Source of the DNA: Paracoccaceae bacterium
GTDB lineage: Bacteria; Pseudomonadota; Alphaproteobacteria; Rhodobacterales; Rhodobacteraceae
DNA length: 34,518 nt
NCBI GenBank assembly: GCA_007126375.1
Contig: SLBI01000133.1
Span: 1 to 34,518 of the forward strand
Direction of reading: 5' to 3'
Part shown: in pieces, positions 7,783 to 15,885 of the stretch
Position numbering within the stretch: the stretch's first letter is position 1
Layout: each line of letters opens with the position of its first letter
Program-made: the position numbers and the translations under genes
The notes under the pieces: model-generated
Told to the model about the DNA's origin: nothing
The model's input: the letters and a program-made list of their open reading frames with translations, nothing else
The model's database searches: none

Positions 7783-7808
7783 GTAACGTGCGATGCGGTG
7801 CCCGCGTC
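7783..7808 (+). promoter_or_regulatory. SigF-type promoter driving the DUF2282 gene
   Basis: GTAACG (7783-7788) is followed after exactly 16 bases by CGTC (7805-7808). The -35 hexamer is identical to the divergent sigF promoter, and the spacing is the same. The expected transcript would have a leader of about 45 bases before the ATG at 7861. Confidence 0.65.
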
Positions 7809-7860
7809 CTGCCGTTCGGGACCTGATGGACAGGTCCGCTACCAGCAGGAGAGAAGAGAC

Positions 7861-8169
7861 ATGCATAGCAAACCCGCCCTCGCCCTGGCCGCCTCGGTCG
7901 CCGCCGCGCTGGGCATGGCCGGCAGCCACGCCCATGCCCAGTCCGACTCGATGGAAAAGTGTTTCGGCGTGTCCCTCGCCGGCGAGAACGATTGCGCCGC
8001 CGGGCCGGGCACGACCTGTGCCGGCACCTCCACCATGGATTATCAGGGCAATGCCTGGACCATGGTTCCGGCCGGCACCTGCACCACGATGGAACTGCCC
8101 GCGCAGGCTGACGGCTCGCCGCGGATGGGCGCGCTCGAAGAACTCGATCGCGACCTGCCAACCGGCTGA
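7861..8169 (+). CDS. DUF2282 periplasmic peptide, bufferin BufA1-like
   Basis: A 102-residue exported protein. A Sec signal peptide ends near SHAHAQ. The mature part has four cysteines (Cys34, Cys45, Cys53, Cys74) in the DUF2282 pattern [24 protein letters not shown] and MVPAGTC, then an acidic tail. DUF2282 proteins of the BufA1 type are precursors of bufferins, copper-binding peptides whose cysteines are modified by a DUF692 (MNIO) enzyme with a DUF2063 partner. Neither partner follows: the next 450 bases are empty and then a kinase begins. AGGAG (7847-7851) is well placed for the ATG at 7861. The gene is probably under SigF control from the promoter at 7783-7808. Confidence 0.9.
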   Translation: MHSKPALALAASVAAALGMAGSHAHAQSDSMEKCFGVSLAGENDCAAGPGTTCAGTSTMDYQGNAWTMVPAGTCTTMELPAQADGSPRMGALEELDRDLPTG

Positions 8170-8176
8170 CGCCGGT
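8161..8176 (+). terminator. Hairpin with the DUF2282 stop codon in its loop
   Basis: ACCGGC (8161-8166) pairs perfectly with GCCGGT (8171-8176), and the TGAC loop contains the stop codon. No U run follows. It may protect or end the short transcript. Confidence 0.35.
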
Positions 8177-8178
8177 TC

Positions 8179-8235
8179 CTCCCGGCGCCGTTTCCGTCCC
8201 GTCTCTTCCCCCCAAGCGAGGAGGGGCGCCGGGAG
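8179..8235 (+). repeat. 11-bp perfect inverted repeat after the DUF2282 gene
   Basis: CTCCCGGCGCC (8179-8189) and GGCGCCGGGAG (8225-8235) are exact reverse complements with a 35-base, pyrimidine-rich loop. It may act with the preceding hairpin as a transcription end. The remainder of 8236-8621 shows no supported gene, only a 21-codon frame at 8380 that I do not accept. Confidence 0.4.
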
Positions 8236-8621
8236 ATCCACCGGGCGCGATACGCCGGTCGCGTCCTGCTGCCTCCGTGTCGCGCGGCGGCGCGCGACCG
8301 AGGCCGACACCACCTGTCCATGACACTCGCAAGCTGCGAGGAGTGACGCTGCGGCGATAGAGGCGGCCGGCGATCAGGGATGACTCGCGAGCAGCGGTCC
8401 CGCGAGGGCGAAACCTTCGCCATTTTTGCGGTAAGTCGCGATTAACGCGCGCAGGCTAGCCTTCTTTGCGCTCGAACCGCGCTTGGGATGCGCGGCCGGC
8501 AGAGCGGAGCGGCGGACGTAAATGCAGCAGCTTAGAACGCAGGCGGCACCGGGCCCCGTGCGGTACAGACGGGCGCCGCGCCCGGCCCCGGAACCCGCGG
8601 CCGTTCATGGGGCCGCAGGTC

Positions 8622-11294
8622 ATGCCTGACTGCCTGCCCGGGGGCACGCTGCCGCTTTCCGCCGTCTTCGGATTGACGGTCTGGGCCGGATTGTTGCTGT
8701 TGACTCTGTGGATGCGCCGACAGCGGTTCTTTCACGGCAGGCCGTTCTTCATGGTGATGCTGGTGGCCATGCTCTACTGGCTCGGTGCCTCGAATCTCGA
8801 GCATCTGGCGCAGGGCAAGGACTGCAAGATTGCACTGGCGCAGGCCGCATGGCCCGGCATCGCGCTCCTGCCGGCGGCGGTGGCCTTCTTCCTGCACGAC
8901 TACAGCTTCGGCCGAGACAGCAGCCGGCGCCTCTGGAAGCGGGCGGTGCTCTTCGGCGGGTCGGCAACGATCACGCTGGCGGCCGCGACCAACCGCTGGC
9001 ACGGGCTGTTCTACGCGGACAGCACACGGTTCGATCCGGGGCCGCCGGAGGCCGTTGTCTACGACCACGGGCCGCTTTTCTACCTCGCGGCTGGATATCT
9101 GTATGTCTTCATGGTGGCCGCGGTGGCGGTCACGCTCTGGGGCGCATTGCGGGCGCATCGTGCCTATCGTGGGTTCTTCCTCGCCTGGCTGGCGCTGACC
9201 CTGGTCCCGATGATGGCGAATGCCGGATACATCCTTGGCGGGATACGAATCTTCGGGATGGATCCGACACCCTATTCCTTCGCACTGGTGGTCGTGCTGT
9301 TTGCCTGGCTCATTCTCACCAACAGGGCGTTCGACATCCGCGCCATCGCCAAGGACATTCTATTCTTCGCTACACCGAACCCGATCCTTGTCGTGGATGG
9401 CGCCGGCCGTGTCAGCGCCGCCAATCCCGAGGCCCTGGCACTGTGCGGTGCCGGGGGGGGCTGGATCGATGCGCCGCTGGCACAATGGCCGCATGTCGGG
9501 CCGCTGGCGGGGTCTCTGGGCGAGGGGCAGCGGCTGCCACGCACCCTCGAGGCCGACGGTCGCAGCTTCGACGTCGAGGCGACGCCGATCGAGAAGCCGC
9601 TGGATCGGGGCAGCCTGCCGATGGGCTGGGTGGTGATGCTGCGCGACATCACCGCGCGCCGGGTACTCGAACGATCGCTGGAGGCCGAGCGCGATACGAT
9701 CGCCCAGATCATGGCCACCTCGATTTCGGCGATCATCGCCTTCGATGCCCGAGGGCGCATGGTCTTCGCCAATGCCGAGGCCTCGGCGCTGCTGGGCCTG
9801 CCACCGGAGGAACTCATCGGCCGCGCGCATGACGATGCGCGCTGGCGGCTCGCGGCGCCGGACGGCGGCCCGCTCGATCTCGCGCTTCTGCCCACTGCGC
9901 AGGTCATGGCCACCGGTCGCCCGGTGCGTGACGTCCGCTTCTCGGTCTGCCGACCGGACGGTGCACGCCGGGTCCTCTCAGTGAACGCCGCGCCGGTCGC
10001 CAGCCGCGACGTGACGGTCGGCCCGGAAACGGCGGCGCGCATCGTCTGCGCCGTGGCCGACATCACCCGGGACCTTGCCGCTGCAGAGGAGTTGCGCCTC
10101 GCCCGCGAGCGGGCCGAGGCTGCGAACCGTACCAAGTCGCAGTTCCTCGCCAACATGAGTCACGAGATCCGCACGCCCCTGAACGGTGTACTCGGCATGG
10201 CGCAGGCGCTGGAGGCCGCGCTGGCCGACACCGAGACCCGCACCATGGCCGCCACCATCCGCGAAAGCGGGGAGGGGCTGCTGAACCTGCTCAACGACAT
10301 CCTCGACATGGCCAAGATCGAGGCAGGGAAGCTCAGTCTCGACCTCGTGCCCTTTCGCCCCGACGCCCTGGCCGGCCGGATCGCGGCGCTGCATCGGCCG
10401 GAATCCGAGGCGAGGGGGCTCGGCTTCTCCGTCGACTGCGGACCCGGCTGCGACCGGAACCTTATGGGCGATCCGCATCGCCTGCTGCAGATCCTGCACA
10501 ATCTGATGTCGAACGCGATCAAGTTCACCGAGTCCGGGCAGGTGACGGTGCGGCTGGAGGCCGGTGACGGCGCACCGCTGACCATCACCGTGGCCGACAG
10601 CGGCATCGGCATGAGCGGCGAACAGGTCGCGCGGCTTTTCGAGGAGTTCGAACAGGGCGACGGCAGCGTTGCCCGCCGGTTCGGCGGCACCGGTCTGGGC
10701 ATGGCGATCACCCGCAAACTGGTCGAGCAGATGGGCGGCAGCCTTTCAGTCGAAAGCACGCCGGGAAAAGGCACGACGGTGCGCGTGTCGCTGCCGCTGC
10801 AAGAGGCCGCGGCGGCGCCGGATCCACCGTCCGACGTTCCCGATGCGGCCCCGACCGCCGGTGCCCTGAAAGGCCTGCAGCTGCTCGCCGCCGACGACAA
10901 CGCCACCAATCGCCGCGTATTGGCGGCCCTCCTGGGCCCGACGGGGGCAGCGCTGACACTCGTTGCTGACGGGCAGGAAGCCTGCGACGCTTGGGCGCCG
11001 GAACGGTTCGACGCGGTGCTCCTCGACATCGCCATGCCCGGCATGGACGGCATGGCAGCACTCGCGACGCTGCGCGCACGTGCGGCTGCGGCCGGACAGC
11101 CGCCACCGACGGCGCTCGCCATCACTGCCAATGTCATGCCACAGCATCTGGAGGCATACCGTGCTGCGGGCTTTGCCGGGCATGTCGGCAAACCGTTCCG
11201 CGCGACCGATCTGGTGGCCGCGTTGCGTGCCGCAGTGGCCGGACCCGCAGACGCGGAGCCCGGCACGGCCGAACCGCATCGCGCGGCGAGTTGA
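8622..11294 (+). CDS. 7TM-PAS hybrid sensor histidine kinase with receiver domain
   Basis: An 890-residue membrane kinase. About residues 10-225 form the seven-helix histidine-kinase N-terminal sensor domain. Two PAS-like domains follow (about 240-345 and 355-480). HisKA has the phosphoacceptor His514 in MSHEIRTPLNG. The ATPase domain carries the N box NLMSNAIKFT, G1 DSGIGMS and G2 GGTGLGMAIT. A C-terminal receiver starts near residue 752, with the acidic pair Asp758-Asp759, the phospho-acceptor Asp802 in LLDIAMPGMDG and a lysine in GKPF. It has the phosphoacceptor aspartate for an intramolecular phosphorelay step, but no response regulator or Hpt gene adjoins it. The start at 8622 is preferred for the GCAGG tract; ATG 8607 is possible. 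The signal is unknown. Confidence 0.92.
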   Translation: MPDCLPGGTLPLSAVFGLTVWAGLLLLTLWMRRQRFFHGRPFFMVMLVAMLYWLGASNLEHLAQGKDCKIALAQAAWPGIALLPAAVAFFLHDYSFGRDSSRRLWKRAVLFGGSATITLAAATNRWHGLFYADSTRFDPGPPEAVVYDHGPLFYLAAGYLYVFMVAAVAVTLWGALRAHRAYRGFFLAWLALTLVPMMANAGYILGGIRIFGMDPTPYSFALVVVLFAWLILTNRAFDIRAIAKDILFFATPNPILVVDGAGRVSAANPEALALCGAGGGWIDAPLAQWPHVGPLAGSLGEGQRLPRTLEADGRSFDVEATPIEKPLDRGSLPMGWVVMLRDITARRVLERSLEAERDTIAQIMATSISAIIAFDARGRMVFANAEASALLGLPPEELIGRAHDDARWRLAAPDGGPLDLALLPTAQVMATGRPVRDVRFSVCRPDGARRVLSVNAAPVASRDVTVGPETAARIVCAVADITRDLAAAEELRLARERAEAANRTKSQFLANMSHEIRTPLNGVLGMAQALEAALADTETRTMAATIRESGEGLLNLLNDILDMAKIEAGKLSLDLVPFRPDALAGRIAALHRPESEARGLGFSVDCGPGCDRNLMGDPHRLLQILHNLMSNAIKFTESGQVTVRLEAGDGAPLTITVADSGIGMSGEQVARLFEEFEQGDGSVARRFGGTGLGMAITRKLVEQMGGSLSVESTPGKGTTVRVSLPLQEAAAAPDPPSDVPDAAPTAGALKGLQLLAADDNATNRRVLAALLGPTGAALTLVADGQEACDAWAPERFDAVLLDIAMPGMDGMAALATLRARAAAAGQPPPTALAITANVMPQHLEAYRAAGFAGHVGKPFRATDLVAALRAAVAGPADAEPGTAEPHRAAS

Positions 11295-11305
11295 ACGACG
11301 TGGCA

Positions 11306-11324
11306 GCGGCCGGGTTCAGGCCGC
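11306..11324. terminator. Convergent hairpin between the hybrid kinase and the aminotransferase
   Basis: GCGGCC (11306-11311) pairs perfectly with GGCCGC (11319-11324). The seven-base loop contains the aminotransferase stop codon (complement of 11316-11318). It sits 12 bases after the kinase stop and could end both converging transcripts, but no U tract is present. Confidence 0.35.
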
Positions 11325-12659
11325 CAGCGCGCGGTCCAATGCGGTGGCGAGCTTGTCGGTCAGTTCGTCGAGCTGGGCATCTTCGATGATGAAGGGCGGC
11401 GCCAGCAGGATGTGATCGCCGATCTTGCCGTCGATGGTGCCGCCCATCGGATAGCAGATAAGCCCCGCCGCCATCGCCTCGGCCTTGATCCGGGCATGCA
11501 GCTTGCGTTCGGGGTCGAAGGGCGACCTGGTTTCGCGATCCGACACCAGTTCGACGCCGCGAAACAGGCCGCGGCCGCGGATGTCACCGACATGCGGGTG
11601 CTGGCCGAGCCGGGTGCGCAGCCGCGCATCCAGCTTGTCGCCCTGCGTTCGCACACGCTCCAGCAGTCCGCGGCCCAGGATCGCCTCCAGCACGGCATTC
11701 GCCGCCGCCGCAGCCATGGCATGACCCATGTAGGTATGTCCGTGCTGGAAGAAACCCGAACCGGCCGCAATGGCGTCATAGATCGCGCCCGTGCACATCA
11801 GCGCGCCGATCGGCTGGTAACCGGCGCCAAGCCCCTTGGCGATGGTGATCATGTCCGGGGCGATGCCGTCTTCCTCGCAGGCGAAGAGGCGACCCGTCCG
11901 GCCCATGCCGCACATGACCTCGTCAAGAATGAGGAGAACGCCATGAGTATCGCATATTTCCCTGATTCTCCTGAAATAGCCCGGCACCGCCGGCACCGCG
12001 CCGGCGGTCGCGCCCACCACCGGTTCAGCGATGAAGGCCATGACCGTTTCCGGTCCGAGGCGGAGGATCTCCGCCTCCAGCTCATTCGCCACCCGTTGCC
12101 CGTAATCCTCGGGGCTCTCTCCCTCGGCCCTGTCGCGGTATTCATAGCAGGGGGCAATGTGCGTGGTCTCGACCAGAAGCGGCGCGAACTGTGCCCGGCG
12201 CCAGGCATTGCCGCCTGCCGCCAGCGCGCCCAGCGTGTTGCCGTGATAGCTTTGCCGCCGCGCGATGACGCGGTGCCGTGCGGGTTGGCCGGTTTCGAGG
12301 AAGAACTGCCGGGCAAGCTTCAGCGCCGCCTCCACCGCCTCGGACCCTCCGGAAACCAGATATACCCGGTCGATGCCCTCGGGTGCGTGTGCAACAAGTG
12401 TCTCGGCCAATCGCTCGGCAGCCTCGGTTGTGAAGAAGCCGGTATGCGCAAAGGCGAGGGCGTCGAGCTGTGCATGCAGCGCCGCACGCACGGCCGCATC
12501 GGAATGGCCGAGGCAGGACACCGCCGCACCGCCCGAGCCGTCGAGATAGCGCCGCCCTTCGGCGTCGATCACGTAGCATCCCTCTCCCGCGACGGCGGTG
12601 GCGAGCCGGCCGCGGGTCGAGCGGCCGAAGACATGGCTGGCGGTTTCCCGGGGCATCAT
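11316..12659 (-). CDS. Class III (omega-type) PLP-dependent aminotransferase
   Basis: A 447-residue cytosolic enzyme of the class III aminotransferase family, which transfers amino groups from amino acids or terminal amines to a keto acid. Visible features are VSGGSEAVEAALKLAR (phosphate-binding loop near residue 103), Asp246 in LILDEVMCGMGRTG and the PLP-binding Lys275 in TIAKGLGAGYQPIGA. Full length and intact. It starts with ATGATG at 12659, overlapping the stop of the universal stress gene (ATGA), and is the last gene of the TRAP operon. Its substrate may therefore be what the transporter imports, or a product of it. Sequence alone does not separate omega-amino acid, taurine or diamine specificity. 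Confidence 0.9.
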   Translation of the reverse strand: MMPRETASHVFGRSTRGRLATAVAGEGCYVIDAEGRRYLDGSGGAAVSCLGHSDAAVRAALHAQLDALAFAHTGFFTTEAAERLAETLVAHAPEGIDRVYLVSGGSEAVEAALKLARQFFLETGQPARHRVIARRQSYHGNTLGALAAGGNAWRRAQFAPLLVETTHIAPCYEYRDRAEGESPEDYGQRVANELEAEILRLGPETVMAFIAEPVVGATAGAVPAVPGYFRRIREICDTHGVLLILDEVMCGMGRTGRLFACEEDGIAPDMITIAKGLGAGYQPIGALMCTGAIYDAIAAGSGFFQHGHTYMGHAMAAAAANAVLEAILGRGLLERVRTQGDKLDARLRTRLGQHPHVGDIRGRGLFRGVELVSDRETRSPFDPERKLHARIKAEAMAAGLICYPMGGTIDGKIGDHILLAPPFIIEDAQLDELTDKLATALDRALAA

Positions 12660-13093
12660 TCCCTCACGACATAGACGGATTGCCGCGCGTGCCGCACCAC
12701 GCGGGCAGCGTTGGGGCCAAGCAGATAGTCCTTCAACTCGGGCCGGTGCGAGCCGATGACGATGACGTCGGCCTTCAGCTTGTCGGCCGCCCGCAGGATC
12801 TCGTCGTAGATCGAGCCATGCAGGACATGGGGATGCACCTCGATGTCGTCGGGGATGTGCTCGGCCACCCAGTCGGTCAGGGCCTGGCCGAAGCGCTTCA
12901 GCGCCTCCTTCTCGAAGTCCTTCTTGAAGTAGCCGCTGACCATGGCCATGCCGAAATCGGGCAGCACGCTGACGACATGCAGCACACCGCCATTGGCGCG
13001 CAACATCGCCACCGCCTCGGCCAGGGCAAGGCGCCAACTCTTCTCGTCGTTCAGATCGACAGGCATCAGGACGGTTCTGGGCATCGGGTTCAC
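12656..13093 (-). CDS. UspA-family universal stress protein, TRAP-associated
   Basis: A 145-residue protein of the universal stress fold. It begins RTVLMPVDLNDEKSWRLALAEA and carries the nucleotide-binding end VIVIGSHRPELKDYLLGPNAARVVRHA followed by SVYVVRE. Such proteins are common in TRAP operons; TeaD beside the ectoine TRAP TeaABC of Halomonas binds ATP and modulates transport. Here it starts two bases after the permease stop and overlaps the aminotransferase start. The expected role is control of transporter activity. That is inferred from context. Confidence 0.9.
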   Translation of the reverse strand: MNPMPRTVLMPVDLNDEKSWRLALAEAVAMLRANGGVLHVVSVLPDFGMAMVSGYFKKDFEKEALKRFGQALTDWVAEHIPDDIEVHPHVLHGSIYDEILRAADKLKADVIVIGSHRPELKDYLLGPNAARVVRHARQSVYVVRE

Positions 13094-13095
13094 CC

Positions 13096-15747
13096 TCAGA
13101 AGGCGGGTTTGGTCTGGCGGCGGCGCTGCAGCAGCACCACAACCGCCAGGAGGAGAAGCGCCGGGAGATAGAAGATCTCCGCCGGCAGCCGGTCGGCCGG
13201 CACTTCGACGCGAGCAAGCACCACAGGATCGTCCGGGGCGTAGAAGTCGAAGCGCTGCAGATCGCGTTCGTAGATGGAGCCGAAGGCGGGTTCCTCCATC
13301 AGCATCCGCTCTCCTTCGGGCATGAGGAAAAAGCCGACGGCGTCCAGACGCTCGGCGCCGCTGCCGTCGCCCTCGATGTCATGGGCGATGGTATAGGCTG
13401 TGGGGGCTCCGCTGTCGAAATCCGGCCCACGTATGACGAAGCGGATGCGGTCGCCGGGGTCCGCAGCGTCGAGCGTCGCCTCGACCTGCCTCGGGTCGGT
13501 CTGGGCAAAGGGTGCCTGGATCTGGTTCAGCCAGAAGTTGGGCACGAAGAAGGTGAAGGCGACGAGCAGCAGCGCAGCCGATTCCCACCAGCGCGAGCGG
13601 GCCAGGAAATAGCCCTGCGTGGCAGCGGCAAACAGCAGCATCGCGAAGGTCGCCACCACGAAAACCCCGGCTGCCTGCAGCAGGCCCGCCGTGGTGCCGA
13701 GATCAACGCCGTAGAGGATCAGCACGGGATTGTAGACGAACAGGAAGGGCAGCGCGACCGTCCGCAGCGAATAGAAGAAGGCGGTGAATCCCGTGCGGAT
13801 CGGATCGCCGCCCGAAACCGCCGCCGCGGCGAAACTCGCCAGCCCCACAGGCGGAGTCACATCCGCCATGATCCCGAAATAGAAGACGAAGAGATGCGCC
13901 GCGATCAGCGGCACGATCAACCCCTCCTGCGCACCCAGGCTGACGACAACTGTGGCCATCAGCGACGACACGACGATATAGTTCGCCGTCGTCGGCAGAC
14001 CCAGGCCGAGGATCAGCGAGAAGACGCCGACCAGCACGAGCATGAGGAACAGGTTGCCCATCGACAGCGCCTCCACCAGCCCGGCGAGTTCGGTGCCGAT
14101 GGGGGTGCGTGTGACCGTGGCAACGATCATCCCGGCCGCGCCCGTGGCCACGGCAATGCCGATCATGTTGCGCGCCCCGCCGATCATGCCCTCCACCAGG
14201 TCGCGGAACCCGCCCGCCAACTCGGACAGGGCGGTCTCTGCACGTCCGCGCATCAAGGCCTTGATGGGCCGCTGGGTAAGGATGATGAACAGCATGGTCG
14301 AGACGGCGAAAAAGGCAGATTTCTGAGGTGACTGGCGCTCGACCATCAGAAACCACACGAGCACGAGGATCGGCAGCAGGAAATGCAGGCCGGCGGGAAA
14401 GACCTCGTTCATCTTTGGCAGTTTCACTTCCTTCGCGTTCGGATCGTCGAGCGCCAGGTCGGGCCGCCGCGCTGCCACCCAGAGCGCGGCGAGATAGAGC
14501 GCGAGCAGCACGAGCGACATGACCGTGTCAGAAACACCCGGCGCAGCGGCGCGCAGCGCGTTCACCCCGGCAATGACGCCATAGAAGACCGCGCCGGCAA
14601 CAACGAACCCGATGGCGATCTTGAGAAACATGGCGCCCAGGCTCTTCGCCTCTCCCAGCGCCTGCATGTCGTTGCGCAGCGCCTCGAGGTGCACGATGTA
14701 GATCAGCGCGATGTAGGAGATGACGGCCGGGATGAAGGCGTGCTTGATGACGTCAAGATAGGAGATGCCGACAAACTCGACCATCAGGAAGGCCGCGGCT
14801 CCCATCACCGGCGGCATGATCTGGCCGTTGACCGAGCTTGCGACCTCGACGGCGCCGGCACGCTCGGAGGTGAAGCCGACACGTTTCATCAGCGGGATGG
14901 TGAAGGTCCCGGTGGTAACCACATTGGCGATCGAAGATCCGGAGATCAGCCCGGTCGCGCCCGAGCCGACCACCGCCGCCTTGGCCGGGCCGCCGCGCAG
15001 ATGGCCAAGCCCCGCAAAAGCGAGCTTTATGAAATAGTTGCCGGCTCCGGCCTTGTCCAGCAGCGCGCCGAACAGCACGAAGAGGAAGACGAAGGCGGTG
15101 GAAACGCCGAGCGGGATGCCGAACACCCCTTCGGTGGAGAGCCATTGCGTGTTGACCACGCCGGTGAAGGAACGGCCGGAATGTTCGATCAACTCCGGTA
15201 TCAACCAGCCGGTACCGAAATAGGAATAGGCGAGGAAAAGCCCGGCGACGATCGTCAACGCCGGACCCAGTGCCCTGCGGGATGCCTCCAGCAGCAGCAG
15301 CACCCCTATGGCCCCGATCACGATCTGCGGCGTCGTGGGTCGGCCGATCCGCGCCGTTTCGGCGAGTTCGCGCGAATTCCAGAAGATGTAGAAGGTCACG
15401 GCCAAGCCGGCGATGGCGAAGATCCAGTCGAGGATCGGCACATGCTTGCGCGGGCTGGCCTTGAAGGCGGGATAGACCAGAAAGGCGAGGAAGATTGCCA
15501 GCGCCAGATGCATCGGACGGGTCTGGTCCGAACCGATCACGCGCAGGCCCGGAACGTATTGCGAAAGCCAGAACTGCGGATCGGCGATCCAGATCTGAAA
15601 GACCGACCAGAACAGCGCCACCGCAGCGATCAACAGGGCCACATAGCGATTGGTGGGGCTGCGCCCGCCGGAGTCGGTGCTGGCAACCAGATCCTGTAGT
15701 TCATCGTCGCTGAACTGGCGTGACTTCCGACCACCCTGTTCGGCCAT
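13096..15747 (-). CDS. Fused TRAP transporter permease (DctQ-DctM, 4TM/12TM type)
   Basis: An 883-residue inner-membrane protein that combines the small and large TRAP permease subunits in one chain, as usual for TAXI systems. About residues 35-180 form the DctQ-like part. The DctM-like part runs from about 210 to 680 and includes VGSGATGLISGSSIANVVTTGTFTIPLMKR, ASSVNGQIMPPVMGAAAF and GLGLPTTANYIVVSSL. The C-terminal stretch (about 690-883) has more membrane segments around a soluble insert and resembles DUF3394. It works as an ion-coupled secondary transporter with the TAXI binding protein encoded upstream. The start at 15747 follows GGGAGAGGG. Confidence 0.94.
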   Translation of the reverse strand: MAEQGGRKSRQFSDDELQDLVASTDSGGRSPTNRYVALLIAAVALFWSVFQIWIADPQFWLSQYVPGLRVIGSDQTRPMHLALAIFLAFLVYPAFKASPRKHVPILDWIFAIAGLAVTFYIFWNSRELAETARIGRPTTPQIVIGAIGVLLLLEASRRALGPALTIVAGLFLAYSYFGTGWLIPELIEHSGRSFTGVVNTQWLSTEGVFGIPLGVSTAFVFLFVLFGALLDKAGAGNYFIKLAFAGLGHLRGGPAKAAVVGSGATGLISGSSIANVVTTGTFTIPLMKRVGFTSERAGAVEVASSVNGQIMPPVMGAAAFLMVEFVGISYLDVIKHAFIPAVISYIALIYIVHLEALRNDMQALGEAKSLGAMFLKIAIGFVVAGAVFYGVIAGVNALRAAAPGVSDTVMSLVLLALYLAALWVAARRPDLALDDPNAKEVKLPKMNEVFPAGLHFLLPILVLVWFLMVERQSPQKSAFFAVSTMLFIILTQRPIKALMRGRAETALSELAGGFRDLVEGMIGGARNMIGIAVATGAAGMIVATVTRTPIGTELAGLVEALSMGNLFLMLVLVGVFSLILGLGLPTTANYIVVSSLMATVVVSLGAQEGLIVPLIAAHLFVFYFGIMADVTPPVGLASFAAAAVSGGDPIRTGFTAFFYSLRTVALPFLFVYNPVLILYGVDLGTTAGLLQAAGVFVVATFAMLLFAAATQGYFLARSRWWESAALLLVAFTFFVPNFWLNQIQAPFAQTDPRQVEATLDAADPGDRIRFVIRGPDFDSGAPTAYTIAHDIEGDGSGAERLDAVGFFLMPEGERMLMEEPAFGSIYERDLQRFDFYAPDDPVVLARVEVPADRLPAEIFYLPALLLLAVVVLLQRRRQTKPAF

Positions 15748-15821
15748 TTCCCTCTCCCTGTCCCATGCTGCCGGGTTCGCCCCGTTATGGCCGAAGCTTA
15801 CCCAAGCCCCTCGGCTTAGGC

Positions 15822-15856
15822 AAAAAAAATAGGCGGCGCGCCGGATGGCGCGCCGC
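15822..15856 (-). terminator. Strong intrinsic terminator between the TAXI binding protein and its permease
   Basis: On the minus strand, a perfect 10-bp stem (15856-15847 with 15842-15833) closes a four-base ATCC loop. It is followed by CTA and eight consecutive T (15829-15822). It begins about 30 bases after the binding-protein stop, inside the operon. It should end most transcripts after the binding-protein gene and let a fraction through to the permease, giving excess binding protein. Confidence 0.9.
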
Positions 15857-15885
15857 TCATGTGTCGAACCGCGTCACATTGCAGA

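Noticed and set aside
8380-8445. 21-codon frame between the DUF2282 gene and the kinase
   Set aside because: Very short, no clear ribosome site and no recognisable pattern.
13381-15699. Long plus-strand frames opposite the TRAP permease
   Set aside because: Antisense to a clear 883-residue transporter; composition is low-complexity and no domain is visible.
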